Source: Pseudoalteromonas citrea
GTDB taxonomy: Bacteria; Pseudomonadota; Gammaproteobacteria; Enterobacterales; Alteromonadaceae
Assembly: GCF_000238375.3 (NCBI RefSeq)
Contig: NZ_AHBZ03000027.1
Span: 124,001 to 188,000 of the forward strand
Length of the DNA stretch: 64,000 nt
Reading direction: 5' to 3'
Every line of letters begins with the position of its first letter. Within the stretch, counting starts at the first letter, position 1. The position numbers and the translations under genes were made by a program. A model generated the notes under the pieces. It saw nothing but the letters and a program-made list of their open reading frames with translations, was not told the DNA's origin and searched no databases. Positions 45,950 through 54,514 of the stretch are shown one piece after another.

Positions 45950-46669
45950 TTAATTGGTTATTTGACCAAGACTATTTTTAAGCACTTGTTGTTCTGCGTC
46001 TCGTATTAGCGCATCAAGGTCACCGGTTTCTTTCATTTTTTTTATTTCTTGGTCCACCTTAGGGACTAAATGCTGCAATGACTTATGCACATAATGGTAT
46101 AAGCTTTGTCGATCTAAGCTTTTTGAGAGCGGCCTAACATTGGTAATTTTGAGTTGCTTTAGGGTGACTAAGCCGTCAACTGTATTGGTCAGGGCCACAT
46201 CAGCAAGCCCTGCGGAGACAAGCCTTAACATTTGTGTGGTAGTGTCTAAGTCTTTGACATTAGTCATGCCTTTGGTGATATTGTTAGTGTGTTTAACGCC
46301 TCGCACTTTCACTATCTGGTAGTTTTTTAAATCTTTGATAGTATTTATTTTTATATTGCTATCTGCCCGGATGAAAGCCATTGTTTCCAAATGATAATAG
46401 GGGGTCGGGATCCTAATCGTTGAAGGCGTTTCGGTACCGTAACTATAAATACGCATAACTTCACCGTCTTTTAACCCAGACTGAGCTTCATGTTGCGCGC
46501 GTTTACCTGGTAGTGGGGAGATTGTGACTTTGATCCCGAGTCGATTATAAATTTCAGGGAGAACGATCCTTCCTACTTCTTGTTCAATTAAATAATTGAT
46601 GGAGGCAAAATGATACTGTTCAGCATATGCCTTAGGGATGATTAAGAATAAAAAGAATAGGTACTTCAT
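45950..46669 (-). CDS. Periplasmic solute-binding protein (amino-acid type, SBP_bac_3)
   Basis: A 239-aa protein with signal peptide MKYLFFLFLIIPKAYA followed by EQYHFASINYL. Characteristic core pieces are YYHLETMAFIRADS, IKDLKNYQIVKVRGVKHTNN and MLRLVSAGLADVALTN. The family binds polar amino acids or related ligands, either for ABC uptake or for signalling; no ABC genes are next to it. The strand is the same as the chemoreceptor gene, 290 bases away. Confidence 0.82.
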   Translation of the reverse strand: MKYLFFLFLIIPKAYAEQYHFASINYLIEQEVGRIVLPEIYNRLGIKVTISPLPGKRAQHEAQSGLKDGEVMRIYSYGTETPSTIRIPTPYYHLETMAFIRADSNIKINTIKDLKNYQIVKVRGVKHTNNITKGMTNVKDLDTTTQMLRLVSAGLADVALTNTVDGLVTLKQLKITNVRPLSKSLDRQSLYHYVHKSLQHLVPKVDQEIKKMKETGDLDALIRDAEQQVLKNSLGQITN

Positions 46670-46968
46670 TGTGAATTAAGGCGTTACCAATATCGTTGTG
46701 CGCAGAGCGTCTGTTAAGTTTAGCAGTGTTATTACATGATGCCATAAGTGGTGTTTAATTGCATTTTGTCATACTCGAATTGCTATTTTTGTAAACAAAA
46801 GTTGTATTTTGATAATGTGATGTATGGCTTTTTGTCTTGCTTATGCTTTAGTTGGCACTGCTTTTGCTGGTTTTTTATGTCCCGTAAAAGGGATGGCTAA
46901 CCAATGATGTTAGCGCTTTGAAGGCAAAAGATTGCCATATCTATTCATTTCAGAAGGAATTAAAGAAT

Positions 46969-47727
46969 ATGAAATACCTCGCATTTGTCGTGTTCATTAT
47001 ATGCAGTACTTTTATCCACACCAGTGCTCAAGCATTCGGTAATAATAAACCACAAAACTTATTAGAGTTACTTGCTTATGCAGATAGTGCAAAGCATCTT
47101 ATTGAAGATGGTGCATTTGATGAAGCGTTAGAGCGGTTAAAATGGCTAGACGATAATGGAACCCGTATTAGTTATCGCTTTTATAATTTTAAACGTTCTT
47201 CAGTTTATACAACATGGTGGGAGCTGGCTCAGCAATATAATAGAGCTGGGAATGCTTATGAAAGCAAGCTTGCTAGCACACTAAAACATCTACTCATTGC
47301 ACCTCAGCAATGTGAAACATTCGATACGTTAATTTGGCTTAGCCAAACTCCAGAGCATGAGCAGCACTTACTTGCTCAGATGACAGCATTAAACTCACAA
47401 TACACTGGGAGCCTGCACCGATGTTGGAACGGTGATGCAGAGTACTTAGCCATTAAATACATTAACCATGATTTATTAGAGCGTTACTCTCAGGACATTT
47501 TATATGGATTTATTCGCAATGTGATTGTTAAAGCCACACGTGCTTATGAACAATGCAACTTTGTCGACGATAAAGCAGTGTGTCAAAATAAAGTAAAAGC
47601 ATATTTGACTGAAACTTCGCGTTTGTATCAAGCTGTTGCTATGGATAGAGATGACTTGCAACTAGCTGGTTTAATTGGCGGAGAGACAGTGAAGCTATTG
47701 CTTAAATGGCAAAATCAGCCTAATTAA
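46969..47727 (+). CDS. Unknown exported helical protein (TPR-like)
   Basis: A 252-aa protein. The ATG at 46969 is chosen because it begins a clear signal peptide (MKYLAFVVFIICSTFIHTSA, then QAF); the 17 residues upstream are not supported. It has TPR-like helical pairs (AKHLIEDGAFDEALERLKWL, YNRAGNAYESKLASTL) and three cysteines. It probably lies in the periplasm; no family recognised. It stands alone, divergent from the binding-protein gene. Confidence 0.65.
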   Translation: MKYLAFVVFIICSTFIHTSAQAFGNNKPQNLLELLAYADSAKHLIEDGAFDEALERLKWLDDNGTRISYRFYNFKRSSVYTTWWELAQQYNRAGNAYESKLASTLKHLLIAPQQCETFDTLIWLSQTPEHEQHLLAQMTALNSQYTGSLHRCWNGDAEYLAIKYINHDLLERYSQDILYGFIRNVIVKATRAYEQCNFVDDKAVCQNKVKAYLTETSRLYQAVAMDRDDLQLAGLIGGETVKLLLKWQNQPN

Positions 47728-47860
47728 TTGATAAGTTAAATTGCTCAGCAAGCATAAGTGATACGCACAATGTGAGTCAGTTATGTTTGCTCACTATTAA
47801 CATAAACTCATGTATGTTTTTACACTACACTTAGGTGATATATTCAGCTTAGGTGAAAGC

Positions 47861-48922
47861 ATGTCAGAGCGAATACATCAAACACTTGTTGAGCAATATC
47901 AAATTTCAGAACTTGAGATCCAAACGCGCAAAAACTTATTTGAGTTGAGCGATGAAGAGCTGGAGTTTTTAAATAAGTACCGTTTAGTCATTGATGGCCA
48001 TTTAGACGAGGTTGTTTCTCATTTTTATACATTGCTGTCGAGAGATGAGTATGTTGGGTTACTCATTGGCGATAGTGAAACGTTTGAGCGGCTTAAGTCT
48101 GGTTTGCATAAATATGTTTTAGACCTATTTTCTGGATTCTATGATGCAGAGTATGTAAACAATCGATTGCGTATTGGCCTAGTACATAAAAGGATAGGAT
48201 TAGAGCCTAAGTACTTTTTATCTGCCGAGCGTTATTTACGTAAAAGCATTGATGTGACGTTGGCACGTTTGATTGATGATGCCGCTGTGCTTGATAAAAT
48301 ATCTGCTATTTTAGAGAAGTTAATCGCCTTTGATATGTCTTGGATATTTGATACGTATATCAGCTCGATGTTAAATGAAATGAATTCACTTAAACTCAAA
48401 ACGGATTTGTACGTTAAATCATTAGAAGAACGCGTACGTGGTCTTTCGCGTTTAGCAAGTAAAGATCCCTTAACTGATTTATATAATAGCCGAAGCTTTC
48501 GGGATTTTTTGCGTCGCGAGTTGCTATTGGCAAAACGTAGTCATACTTCGATTTCGATTGTTTATTTTGATATCGATGACTTTAAAGAGATCAATGACAG
48601 CAAAGGGCATAAAGAGGGAGATAATGTTTTAAAAAGTATCGGAAAAATACTTACCGTGATTGCGAGAGAAACAGACATTGCAAGCCGACAGGGTGGCGAT
48701 GAATTTTGTTTGGCGTTGATTGGCTGTGAGTTACCTGAAGCCCAAGCAATCAGTAAGCGTCTTGTAGAGAAGTTTTCAACTGAGTTTCCTGATTATTCAT
48801 TGAGCGTGGGGATTGCACAACTGCAAGATCAAACAGACTTAGATGTAGATGGCGTGATACATCGCGCAGATCAAAAAATGTACCAAGCCAAAAAAAGTAA
48901 AGGGTGTAAAATCTGTATTTAA
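47861..48922 (+). CDS. Globin-coupled diguanylate cyclase
   Basis: A 353-aa protein. The ATG at 47861 has AGGTG five bases upstream; a 17-residue longer frame is less likely. Residues about 20-170 form a globin-coupled sensor with proximal heme ligand H109 (IGLVHKRIGLEPKYF). A short linker leads to a GGDEF domain (about 195-353) with an intact active site (GGDEF 278-282) and the inhibitory I-site RETD (269-272) five residues before it. It should make c-di-GMP in response to oxygen or nitric oxide. It is a single gene. Confidence 0.9.
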   Translation: MSERIHQTLVEQYQISELEIQTRKNLFELSDEELEFLNKYRLVIDGHLDEVVSHFYTLLSRDEYVGLLIGDSETFERLKSGLHKYVLDLFSGFYDAEYVNNRLRIGLVHKRIGLEPKYFLSAERYLRKSIDVTLARLIDDAAVLDKISAILEKLIAFDMSWIFDTYISSMLNEMNSLKLKTDLYVKSLEERVRGLSRLASKDPLTDLYNSRSFRDFLRRELLLAKRSHTSISIVYFDIDDFKEINDSKGHKEGDNVLKSIGKILTVIARETDIASRQGGDEFCLALIGCELPEAQAISKRLVEKFSTEFPDYSLSVGIAQLQDQTDLDVDGVIHRADQKMYQAKKSKGCKICI

Positions 48923-49047
48923 AGTGACATAAGACTTGCTTATAAGGTTTGTCTAGCATAGCGCCTTACTACTCAGACTTAGCTAGCTTTCTTTATTTTA
49001 TATGATTATAAAATGGCTTTGCAGCTGGTGCGGTCAGTTCATGTGGA

Positions 49048-49503
49048 TCATTTTTTTGCAATTAATAACATGCCGCCGATAACAAAGAGTGCACCGATTA
49101 ATCTGCTGGGGGTTATGTCAATTTTGGGGTACCCCAGCCAGCCGTTTTGGTCTAACGCCAGTGACGCAAGTATTTGCCCACACACAATAGAAATGGCTAA
49201 CACCATGGCACCTAGTTTAGGCGCTAAGAATATCGACATGGCAATGTTAAATGCCCCAAGTAGCCCACCAAGCCATGCCCACCAAGGAATTGTTGTAAAT
49301 GCATTTGGCTTAAACCACGCGCCTCCCTGAATAGATGCAATCACCCCAAGCACTATGGTACCAATCAAAAATGATATAAAAGCCGCTTGTATTGGGCTGT
49401 GCAGTGCGACTCTTAACTGTGCATTTACGCCAGCTTGTGAAGCGAGTGAGAAGCCAATTATAATGCTAAAAGGCAGCAAGAGGTAAATTCCTAGGTTCGA
49501 CAC
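49048..49503 (-). CDS. YdcZ/DUF606-family membrane protein
   Basis: A 151-aa protein of five predicted helices, such as LLLPFSIIIGFSLASQAGVN, AAFISFLIGTIVLGVIASI and AWLGGLLGAFNIAMSIFLAP. QAGVNAQLR and PKLGAMVLA are typical of the YdcZ group of the drug/metabolite transporter superfamily. The substrate is unknown. The gene stands alone. Confidence 0.88.
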   Translation of the reverse strand: MSNLGIYLLLPFSIIIGFSLASQAGVNAQLRVALHSPIQAAFISFLIGTIVLGVIASIQGGAWFKPNAFTTIPWWAWLGGLLGAFNIAMSIFLAPKLGAMVLAISIVCGQILASLALDQNGWLGYPKIDITPSRLIGALFVIGGMLLIAKK

Positions 49504-49700
49504 TGTACTTCTCCAAATTGAGTAAGAATGACTGATATGGGGTGCGGCACGAAAAGCTAAGAGCAGCCTGATAATGTTAAAGACTTTAGCACAAAGTCAG
49601 GTGCTATTTATGAAACTCAAAGAAAGTTTTAGATAAAACAGGTAGCTATGACCGTGTATGATGATGTGTATCAGCTAATAAAAGAGTGAGCTAGGGTGAC

Positions 49701-50219
49701 ATGATCACATTGAGAGAACTTGGAAACGATGACCAGTTATTATTGGTGAAGTATTTGAATGATCCTGACGTGATCCGATATTTGTCTTCAAAGATCCCAA
49801 GTCCGTATACAGTTGATGATGCTAATTGGTGGATCGAAACGGGTTCAAAAGACCATGCCATCGCAAAAGCGGTTGAATTTAATGGTGTCTTTTGTGGTGT
49901 TATTGGCGCGTATACTCAAGTGTTTGAATATGCGCACAGTGCTGAAGTCGGCTATTGGATTGCAAAACCTTATTGGGGCAAGGGCATTGCAACACAGGCT
50001 TTACGGTTATTCAGCAATGATATATTTAATCAAACGAGTATTAGCCGATTATTTAATCCAGTATCAGCACCTAATATTGCTTCTATGCGCGCACTTGAAA
50101 AAGCGGGCTATCAACTTGAGGGGGTGTTACGTCGTTCGGTTTGTAAAGCGGGAGACTGCTATGACGAGCATGTGTTTGCGAGATTAAAGTCTGAAAAGGG
50201 TAAAAGCTGCGTGGAGTAA
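49701..50219 (+). CDS. GNAT acetyltransferase, RimJ/RimL-like
   Basis: A 172-aa acetyltransferase. The pattern MITLRELGNDDQLLLVKYLN at the start, AEVGYWIAKPYWGKGIATQA (acetyl-CoA-binding loop) and ASMRALEKAGYQLEGVLRRS is typical of the Acetyltransf_3/RimJ type, which acetylates N-termini of proteins or small amines. Start and end are supported by length. A terminator follows at once. Confidence 0.9.
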   Translation: MITLRELGNDDQLLLVKYLNDPDVIRYLSSKIPSPYTVDDANWWIETGSKDHAIAKAVEFNGVFCGVIGAYTQVFEYAHSAEVGYWIAKPYWGKGIATQALRLFSNDIFNQTSISRLFNPVSAPNIASMRALEKAGYQLEGVLRRSVCKAGDCYDEHVFARLKSEKGKSCVE

Positions 50220-50231
50220 AGAGAAAGTTTA

Positions 50232-50273
50232 AATAACAATAAGCACACACTTTGGCACTTATTGTTATTTTTC
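50232..50273. terminator. Bidirectional terminator between acetyltransferase and helicase
   Basis: AATAACAATAAG (50232-50243) pairs perfectly with CTTATTGTTATT (50258-50269), followed by T bases. The symmetric arms can serve both convergent genes. Confidence 0.85.
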
Positions 50274-50299
50274 ATGGTAATAAATTTGCAGCTAAGTGC

Positions 50300-51556
50300 T
50301 TAATACCAAGGCATTGCGTCAAGCTTTATCTCTTTACCAACGACCTTGATGATCAAAGGCACTAAGCGTTCCTGCTCTGGGCTAACAAATGAAAATACGT
50401 GGCCATGAATGTGCTTGCTCTTTAAGTCAGGCGCATCAACAATACCAAACATTTCTGTTGAAGCGACTTCTACAGATAGCTTTTGTTTTGCCACTTTTTC
50501 TTCAATTGCTTCTTGCGTCGGGTCGACAATCGGTGTTGTTCGAGCTGTGCGTCCTGCACGGTGAATATAGTCATTACTATTTACTGGCAGGTCGTAGTTG
50601 ATCACATAATAAAGCTGGTCAATATCGATACCACGAGATGCAATATCAGTCGCGACTAATAGTTTGCAATCACCATTTTTAAACTCGGCGAGGCTTTGTT
50701 GGCGTTTCTTCTGCGGGATCTCATTGTGAATACCCTGACAGCTAAAGCCTTGCTCAGCCAGCTGCGCGACTAAATTATTCACATCGTGTTTAGTGCGTGT
50801 AAAAATGAGGGCTTTATCGCAGTTCAACATTTTTAATAATGTCGTTAAATTTTCTGATTTTTTATCGCGCGAGCATTTATACATCGTATGCAATATTTTG
50901 TTTACAGCCGGCTGTGTTTTGCTTGCTGTGATCTTCTTTGTATGTTGCTGATGAGTTTCGCTGTATTTGGCTAGCGCATTGGAATCAGTAGCAGAGAAAA
51001 TCACCAGCTGTCTTTTGGCTGGTAACGCTTCCATGATGGTTCTGAGTTCTTTAACAATCCCCATGCTCACCAGGCGGTCAGCTTCATCCATTACAAAATG
51101 TTGTACTTCAGAAAGTGAGAATACACCTTCTTTTAATAAATCAACTAAGCGCTTTGGTGTTGCAACTAAAATATCAGTACCACGTTTAAAACGTTTTGTT
51201 TGTGACGTGATACGCACGCCACCAAATACACTGATGGTTCTAAGTTTAAGGTCCGTGTCAAACTCAGCAATAGAGGCCTCGACTTGTAGCGCCAATTCGC
51301 GTGTTGGGACTAAAAATAGTGCACGTAAAGGTCTAACTTGTTTATCACTATGATCAACTTGACTTAACTCTTGTAGAGTTGGCAACAAATAAGCTGCAGT
51401 TTTACCTGTGCCTGTTGGCGCAATCGCATAGGTATCAGCCCCTGATAGCACGGCGCCAATAGACTTTTCTTGAATTTCAGTCGGTGTAGTGTAACCAAGG
51501 CGTTTTATATTTGCTTGAAGGGTCGGGTTAAGCCCGAGCTTTGCGAAAGTTGTCAT
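50300..51556 (-). CDS. DEAD-box RNA helicase
   Basis: A 418-aa helicase with the standard motifs: Q-motif GYTTPTEIQEKSI, Walker A APTGTGKTAAYL, Ia PTREL, DEAD in FVMDEADRLVS, SAT in VIFSATDSN, and VI in HRAGRTAR. The length is that of the core only, with a short C-terminal tail (FSFVSPEQERLVPLIIKVVG), so it is a minimal RhlE/SrmB-like form. It probably remodels RNA in ribosome assembly or mRNA decay. Confidence 0.95.
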   Translation of the reverse strand: MTTFAKLGLNPTLQANIKRLGYTTPTEIQEKSIGAVLSGADTYAIAPTGTGKTAAYLLPTLQELSQVDHSDKQVRPLRALFLVPTRELALQVEASIAEFDTDLKLRTISVFGGVRITSQTKRFKRGTDILVATPKRLVDLLKEGVFSLSEVQHFVMDEADRLVSMGIVKELRTIMEALPAKRQLVIFSATDSNALAKYSETHQQHTKKITASKTQPAVNKILHTMYKCSRDKKSENLTTLLKMLNCDKALIFTRTKHDVNNLVAQLAEQGFSCQGIHNEIPQKKRQQSLAEFKNGDCKLLVATDIASRGIDIDQLYYVINYDLPVNSNDYIHRAGRTARTTPIVDPTQEAIEEKVAKQKLSVEVASTEMFGIVDAPDLKSKHIHGHVFSFVSPEQERLVPLIIKVVGKEIKLDAMPWY

Positions 51557-51735
51557 GTTGACCTGTCTATAGGATAGTAAAGGCGTATTATAGCGAGTTT
51601 TTTCAAGAGTGCACAGCGCATAATGAATGGCAAAGCCTGTATTACTTTAAAATGTGCCAAAGTGAGCTGTACACTCCTTCATTCAAGGCAATTAGAGTGC
51701 TAAGTTTCCGCTACGATGTCTTTGTGGCGCTTTGT

Positions 51736-52206
51736 TTAAACTTTCACATCAATAATTGACTGCCCAGCGTCAAGACCTAACTCCTCTACGAGTTGGGTAT
51801 AAATGGCATCTTTGCTGTCTTGGCTTAAATTTGCATATTGCTGACTTGAGTCGGTGGCGTCAGAAACCAACTCAGCAAATTGCGCTGCGATTGAACTCAA
51901 ATCAATGGAGGCCTGTGTATTTTGGTCAGGTGGGGGCGGTGGTCGCTGCCCCTTGTCTACGCCGGCAAGCTCTCCTATTGCTTTTGCATCAAAGCCTGCA
52001 TCTGCCATTAATTGTCCGAGTTGTTTGCCTGGTTTTATGCCCGCTTCAGAAAAAGCACTAATAATGGCTTGTGCACCTTCTGTAGACAAGTTTTCAGGGT
52101 CAAATTCAGCGAGCGTATCTGCGATGGTACTCTGCTGCTCTTGATTGAATTGAGCGTTTTTATAAGTCGTATCATAGGAGTTCGCAGAGGGAATGCCGTT
52201 GATCAT
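51736..52206 (-). CDS. Unknown 156-aa acidic protein
   Basis: The ATG at 52204-52206 is chosen because AAGG lies eight bases upstream; the longer frame is not supported. The protein is soluble and acidic, with helical halves joined by a proline run (GQRPPPPPDQN). The pattern DPENLSTEGAQAIISAFSEA and GKQLGQLMADAGFDAKAIGE looks like repeated short helices of a structural or regulatory protein. No family is recognised, and no signal peptide is present. Confidence 0.6.
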   Translation of the reverse strand: MINGIPSANSYDTTYKNAQFNQEQQSTIADTLAEFDPENLSTEGAQAIISAFSEAGIKPGKQLGQLMADAGFDAKAIGELAGVDKGQRPPPPPDQNTQASIDLSSIAAQFAELVSDATDSSQQYANLSQDSKDAIYTQLVEELGLDAGQSIIDVKV

Positions 52207-52335
52207 ATTGTTGCCTTGGATGAGTGGCCTTGGGTAGGATAACGATAGGAACGAATTGTGCAAAAAGTGTGTAAATAGCTGGTTTTGGCTGTTTTTAAAT
52301 CACATTTTAACTATTTAAACCATACAGGCCGTTAA

Positions 52336-52356
52336 TTGACCTTTGTTTTATAAGGA
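52336..52356 (+). promoter_or_regulatory. MerR/CueR-like operator-promoter candidate
   Basis: TTGACC (52336-52341) as -35 overlaps a short dyad, CCTT and AAGG separated by eight bases (52340-52355). This resembles the start of CueR-type promoters, in which the metal sensor bends a long spacer. The -10 region is poor, so the call is weak; it lies about 75 bp before the metal-binding protein gene. Confidence 0.3.
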
Positions 52357-52427
52357 AAAAGATGAACTTACTTGCAATGCATGTGTCTATACTTTAGCCT
52401 TGCAATGTTGAAAAAGTTTAATTTGTG

Positions 52428-52898
52428 ATGTTGATGACACGGTATTTACACAGTTTGGTTTTAATTGCGTTGCTTTTTGCCGTTATAGGGCAAAGCTTTG
52501 CGGCTGCCGATCTGCCTTGTAAAATGATGATGCAACACATGTCAAGTGCTGCCCATCAACACTCGTTACAGCAAACGCTTTCTGGTCACGATACGTTACA
52601 TAGAATTAGCCCATCTCAAAATAGCGCACATCAAAGTGGCGATGATGATATGCATGCACATCACGCTATTCAAAGTGGTATGTCAGCTATGATGATGGGC
52701 ATGGAAAATAGCAGCGACAAAGACTGCTGTAAAACGCAGTGTGGTTGTCCACCGAGTGGCTGCGTGCCCTTTGCCTTAGCACTTTTCAATAACAAGTTAT
52801 TGTTCAATGTTACACCGTATACGCAACCGCGCTTTTATTTAACTGCGTTTATCGACTCGCCAATTCATAGCTTATATAAACCCCCTATCTTTGCCTAA
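52428..52898 (+). CDS. Met/His/Cys-rich exported metal-binding protein (CopL-like)
   Basis: A 156-aa protein with signal peptide (MLMTRYLHSLVLIALLFAVI, then GQSFAAA). The mature part is rich in metal ligands: CKMMMQHMSSAAHQH, a His-rich stretch DDDMHAHHAIQS, MSAMMMGMENSS, and the cluster DCCKTQCGCPPSGC. It lies just upstream of a CusCBA-like operon on the same strand, which suggests a role in sensing or sequestering copper or silver. Similar proteins have names such as CopL. An ATG two codons downstream is an alternative start. Confidence 0.72.
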   Translation: MLMTRYLHSLVLIALLFAVIGQSFAAADLPCKMMMQHMSSAAHQHSLQQTLSGHDTLHRISPSQNSAHQSGDDDMHAHHAIQSGMSAMMMGMENSSDKDCCKTQCGCPPSGCVPFALALFNNKLLFNVTPYTQPRFYLTAFIDSPIHSLYKPPIFA

Positions 52899-53143
52899 CC
52901 TAGGACCAGTGCGTCCAAAATCTCTTACTTTGAATGATTTTTAGTCATCAAGGTTAACCGTTATTACACTTAACGTAATGCAATAATTGATTTTATACAC
53001 CCTATCGACGTGAGATTTATGCTGATTTGCAGTCGGTAATTTCTGATAGTAGGGCAGAAAATGAGTAGGCGAACTATGAATTCTGTTTCGACCGTTGTTA
53101 TTTATGATTTTTATATATCACCGATGTTTGTGGGGGGCAGTAT

Positions 53144-54514
53144 ATGAAAATACTTCAAGTAATGACTGTTTCCACACTATTAAGTACTACATACGGAGTG
53201 TTAGCAAGCACCCCACCAGAGCTAACCTTGTCTATGGCTATTACACAAGCGCAACAAAATGACCTTTGGCTTGTGCAAAGCAAGCATACGCAGGCCGCCT
53301 TGAGCGCACAGGAAGTAGCGGCGGGTACATGGCAAGATCCGACAGTATCACTGACAGTTAATAATTTGCCAAGTCATGATTTAGCGTTCAATCAAGACAA
53401 TATGAGCCAATTTAAAGTGTCGATGGCGCAGGTTATTCCGCGTGGTGATTCATTACAGATCAAACAAAAAGTATTAGCGCTTGAGGCTCAGCAACAGCCC
53501 ATTTTACGTGCTGAACGACAAGCAAAAGTCGCTATGACAGTCAGTGAATTATGGCTAAATGCGTATGCAGCGAAGATGACCATTGAGCTTATTCGTAAAG
53601 ATGCCCATTTATTTGAACAGCTTGTTGAAATCAGTGAAGCAAACTATGGCTCTGCTTTGGGTCAAACGCGTCAGCATGATGTGATCCGTGCGCAATTAGA
53701 ATTGACTCAATTGCAAGATCGGCTTGTTGTGGAGCAACAGCGTTTGGCAACTCAGAAGGCCCAATTGTTAAATTGGTTACCTAAATACAATACGTCACGT
53801 AATGCGTGGCAATTGAATACAGCCAATGAGACATTCACCATAGCGAAAGCATTACCAACAAATGCGCACTTTGCTGTGGTATTAGCCTCTGTTGAATCAC
53901 TTACGCCGTTTAGCGATGAAGTAGTAACACAGTTGATGCACCACCCTTTGTATTTGGCGCAAGGTAGATTGATTGAATCAGCAAAGCAATCTGTTGCACT
54001 GTCGAAGCAAAAATATAAGCCACAATGGGGTGTGAACGCCAGTTATGGTTATCGAGGGGAGGACCCAGCGGGGGTGGAACGTCACGATTTGCTCTCCATT
54101 GGCGTCAGCTTTGATTTACCAATTTTTACGGAAAATAAGCAAGATAAAGAAGTGCTTAGTGCACAAAGCCGCACTGAAGCTCTAAAAACTGCACAGTTAC
54201 TAATGTTAAAAGAGCTGGGCGCTGGGCTTGCAACAGAGCAGCAGGCATTAACACAGTTGCAAAAACGTTTAAAGCTATATAAACACACCATACTTGAACA
54301 AAGCCATCAGCAAGCGGAGGCTGCGCTAAGTGCCTATAACAATGATGATGGTGATTTTAATACCGCTGTACAAGCCAAAATCACCGAGTTGAATGCGCGC
54401 ATCGCGACACTGAATATAGTTGTTGAAAAGCTAAAAACGTTAGCACGAATTAAATACTATTTAGCAGGAACCGATACCTCGCTGGATAAACCAGTAGGAG
54501 TATCGTATGAATAG
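53144..54514 (+). CDS. CusC/CzcC-like outer-membrane efflux channel
   Basis: A 456-aa TolC-family protein with signal peptide (MKILQVMTVSTLLSTTYGVL, then AS). Long helical stretches and two repeated units are seen: LTLSMAITQAQQNDLWLVQS near the start and LIESAKQSVALSKQKYKPQW in the second half, with GVNASYGYRGED the usual membrane strand. It is the channel of a tripartite metal efflux system. Its end overlaps the adaptor gene by eight bases. GGGGGG before the start is a good ribosome-binding site. Confidence 0.9.
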   Translation: MKILQVMTVSTLLSTTYGVLASTPPELTLSMAITQAQQNDLWLVQSKHTQAALSAQEVAAGTWQDPTVSLTVNNLPSHDLAFNQDNMSQFKVSMAQVIPRGDSLQIKQKVLALEAQQQPILRAERQAKVAMTVSELWLNAYAAKMTIELIRKDAHLFEQLVEISEANYGSALGQTRQHDVIRAQLELTQLQDRLVVEQQRLATQKAQLLNWLPKYNTSRNAWQLNTANETFTIAKALPTNAHFAVVLASVESLTPFSDEVVTQLMHHPLYLAQGRLIESAKQSVALSKQKYKPQWGVNASYGYRGEDPAGVERHDLLSIGVSFDLPIFTENKQDKEVLSAQSRTEALKTAQLLMLKELGAGLATEQQALTQLQKRLKLYKHTILEQSHQQAEAALSAYNNDDGDFNTAVQAKITELNARIATLNIVVEKLKTLARIKYYLAGTDTSLDKPVGVSYE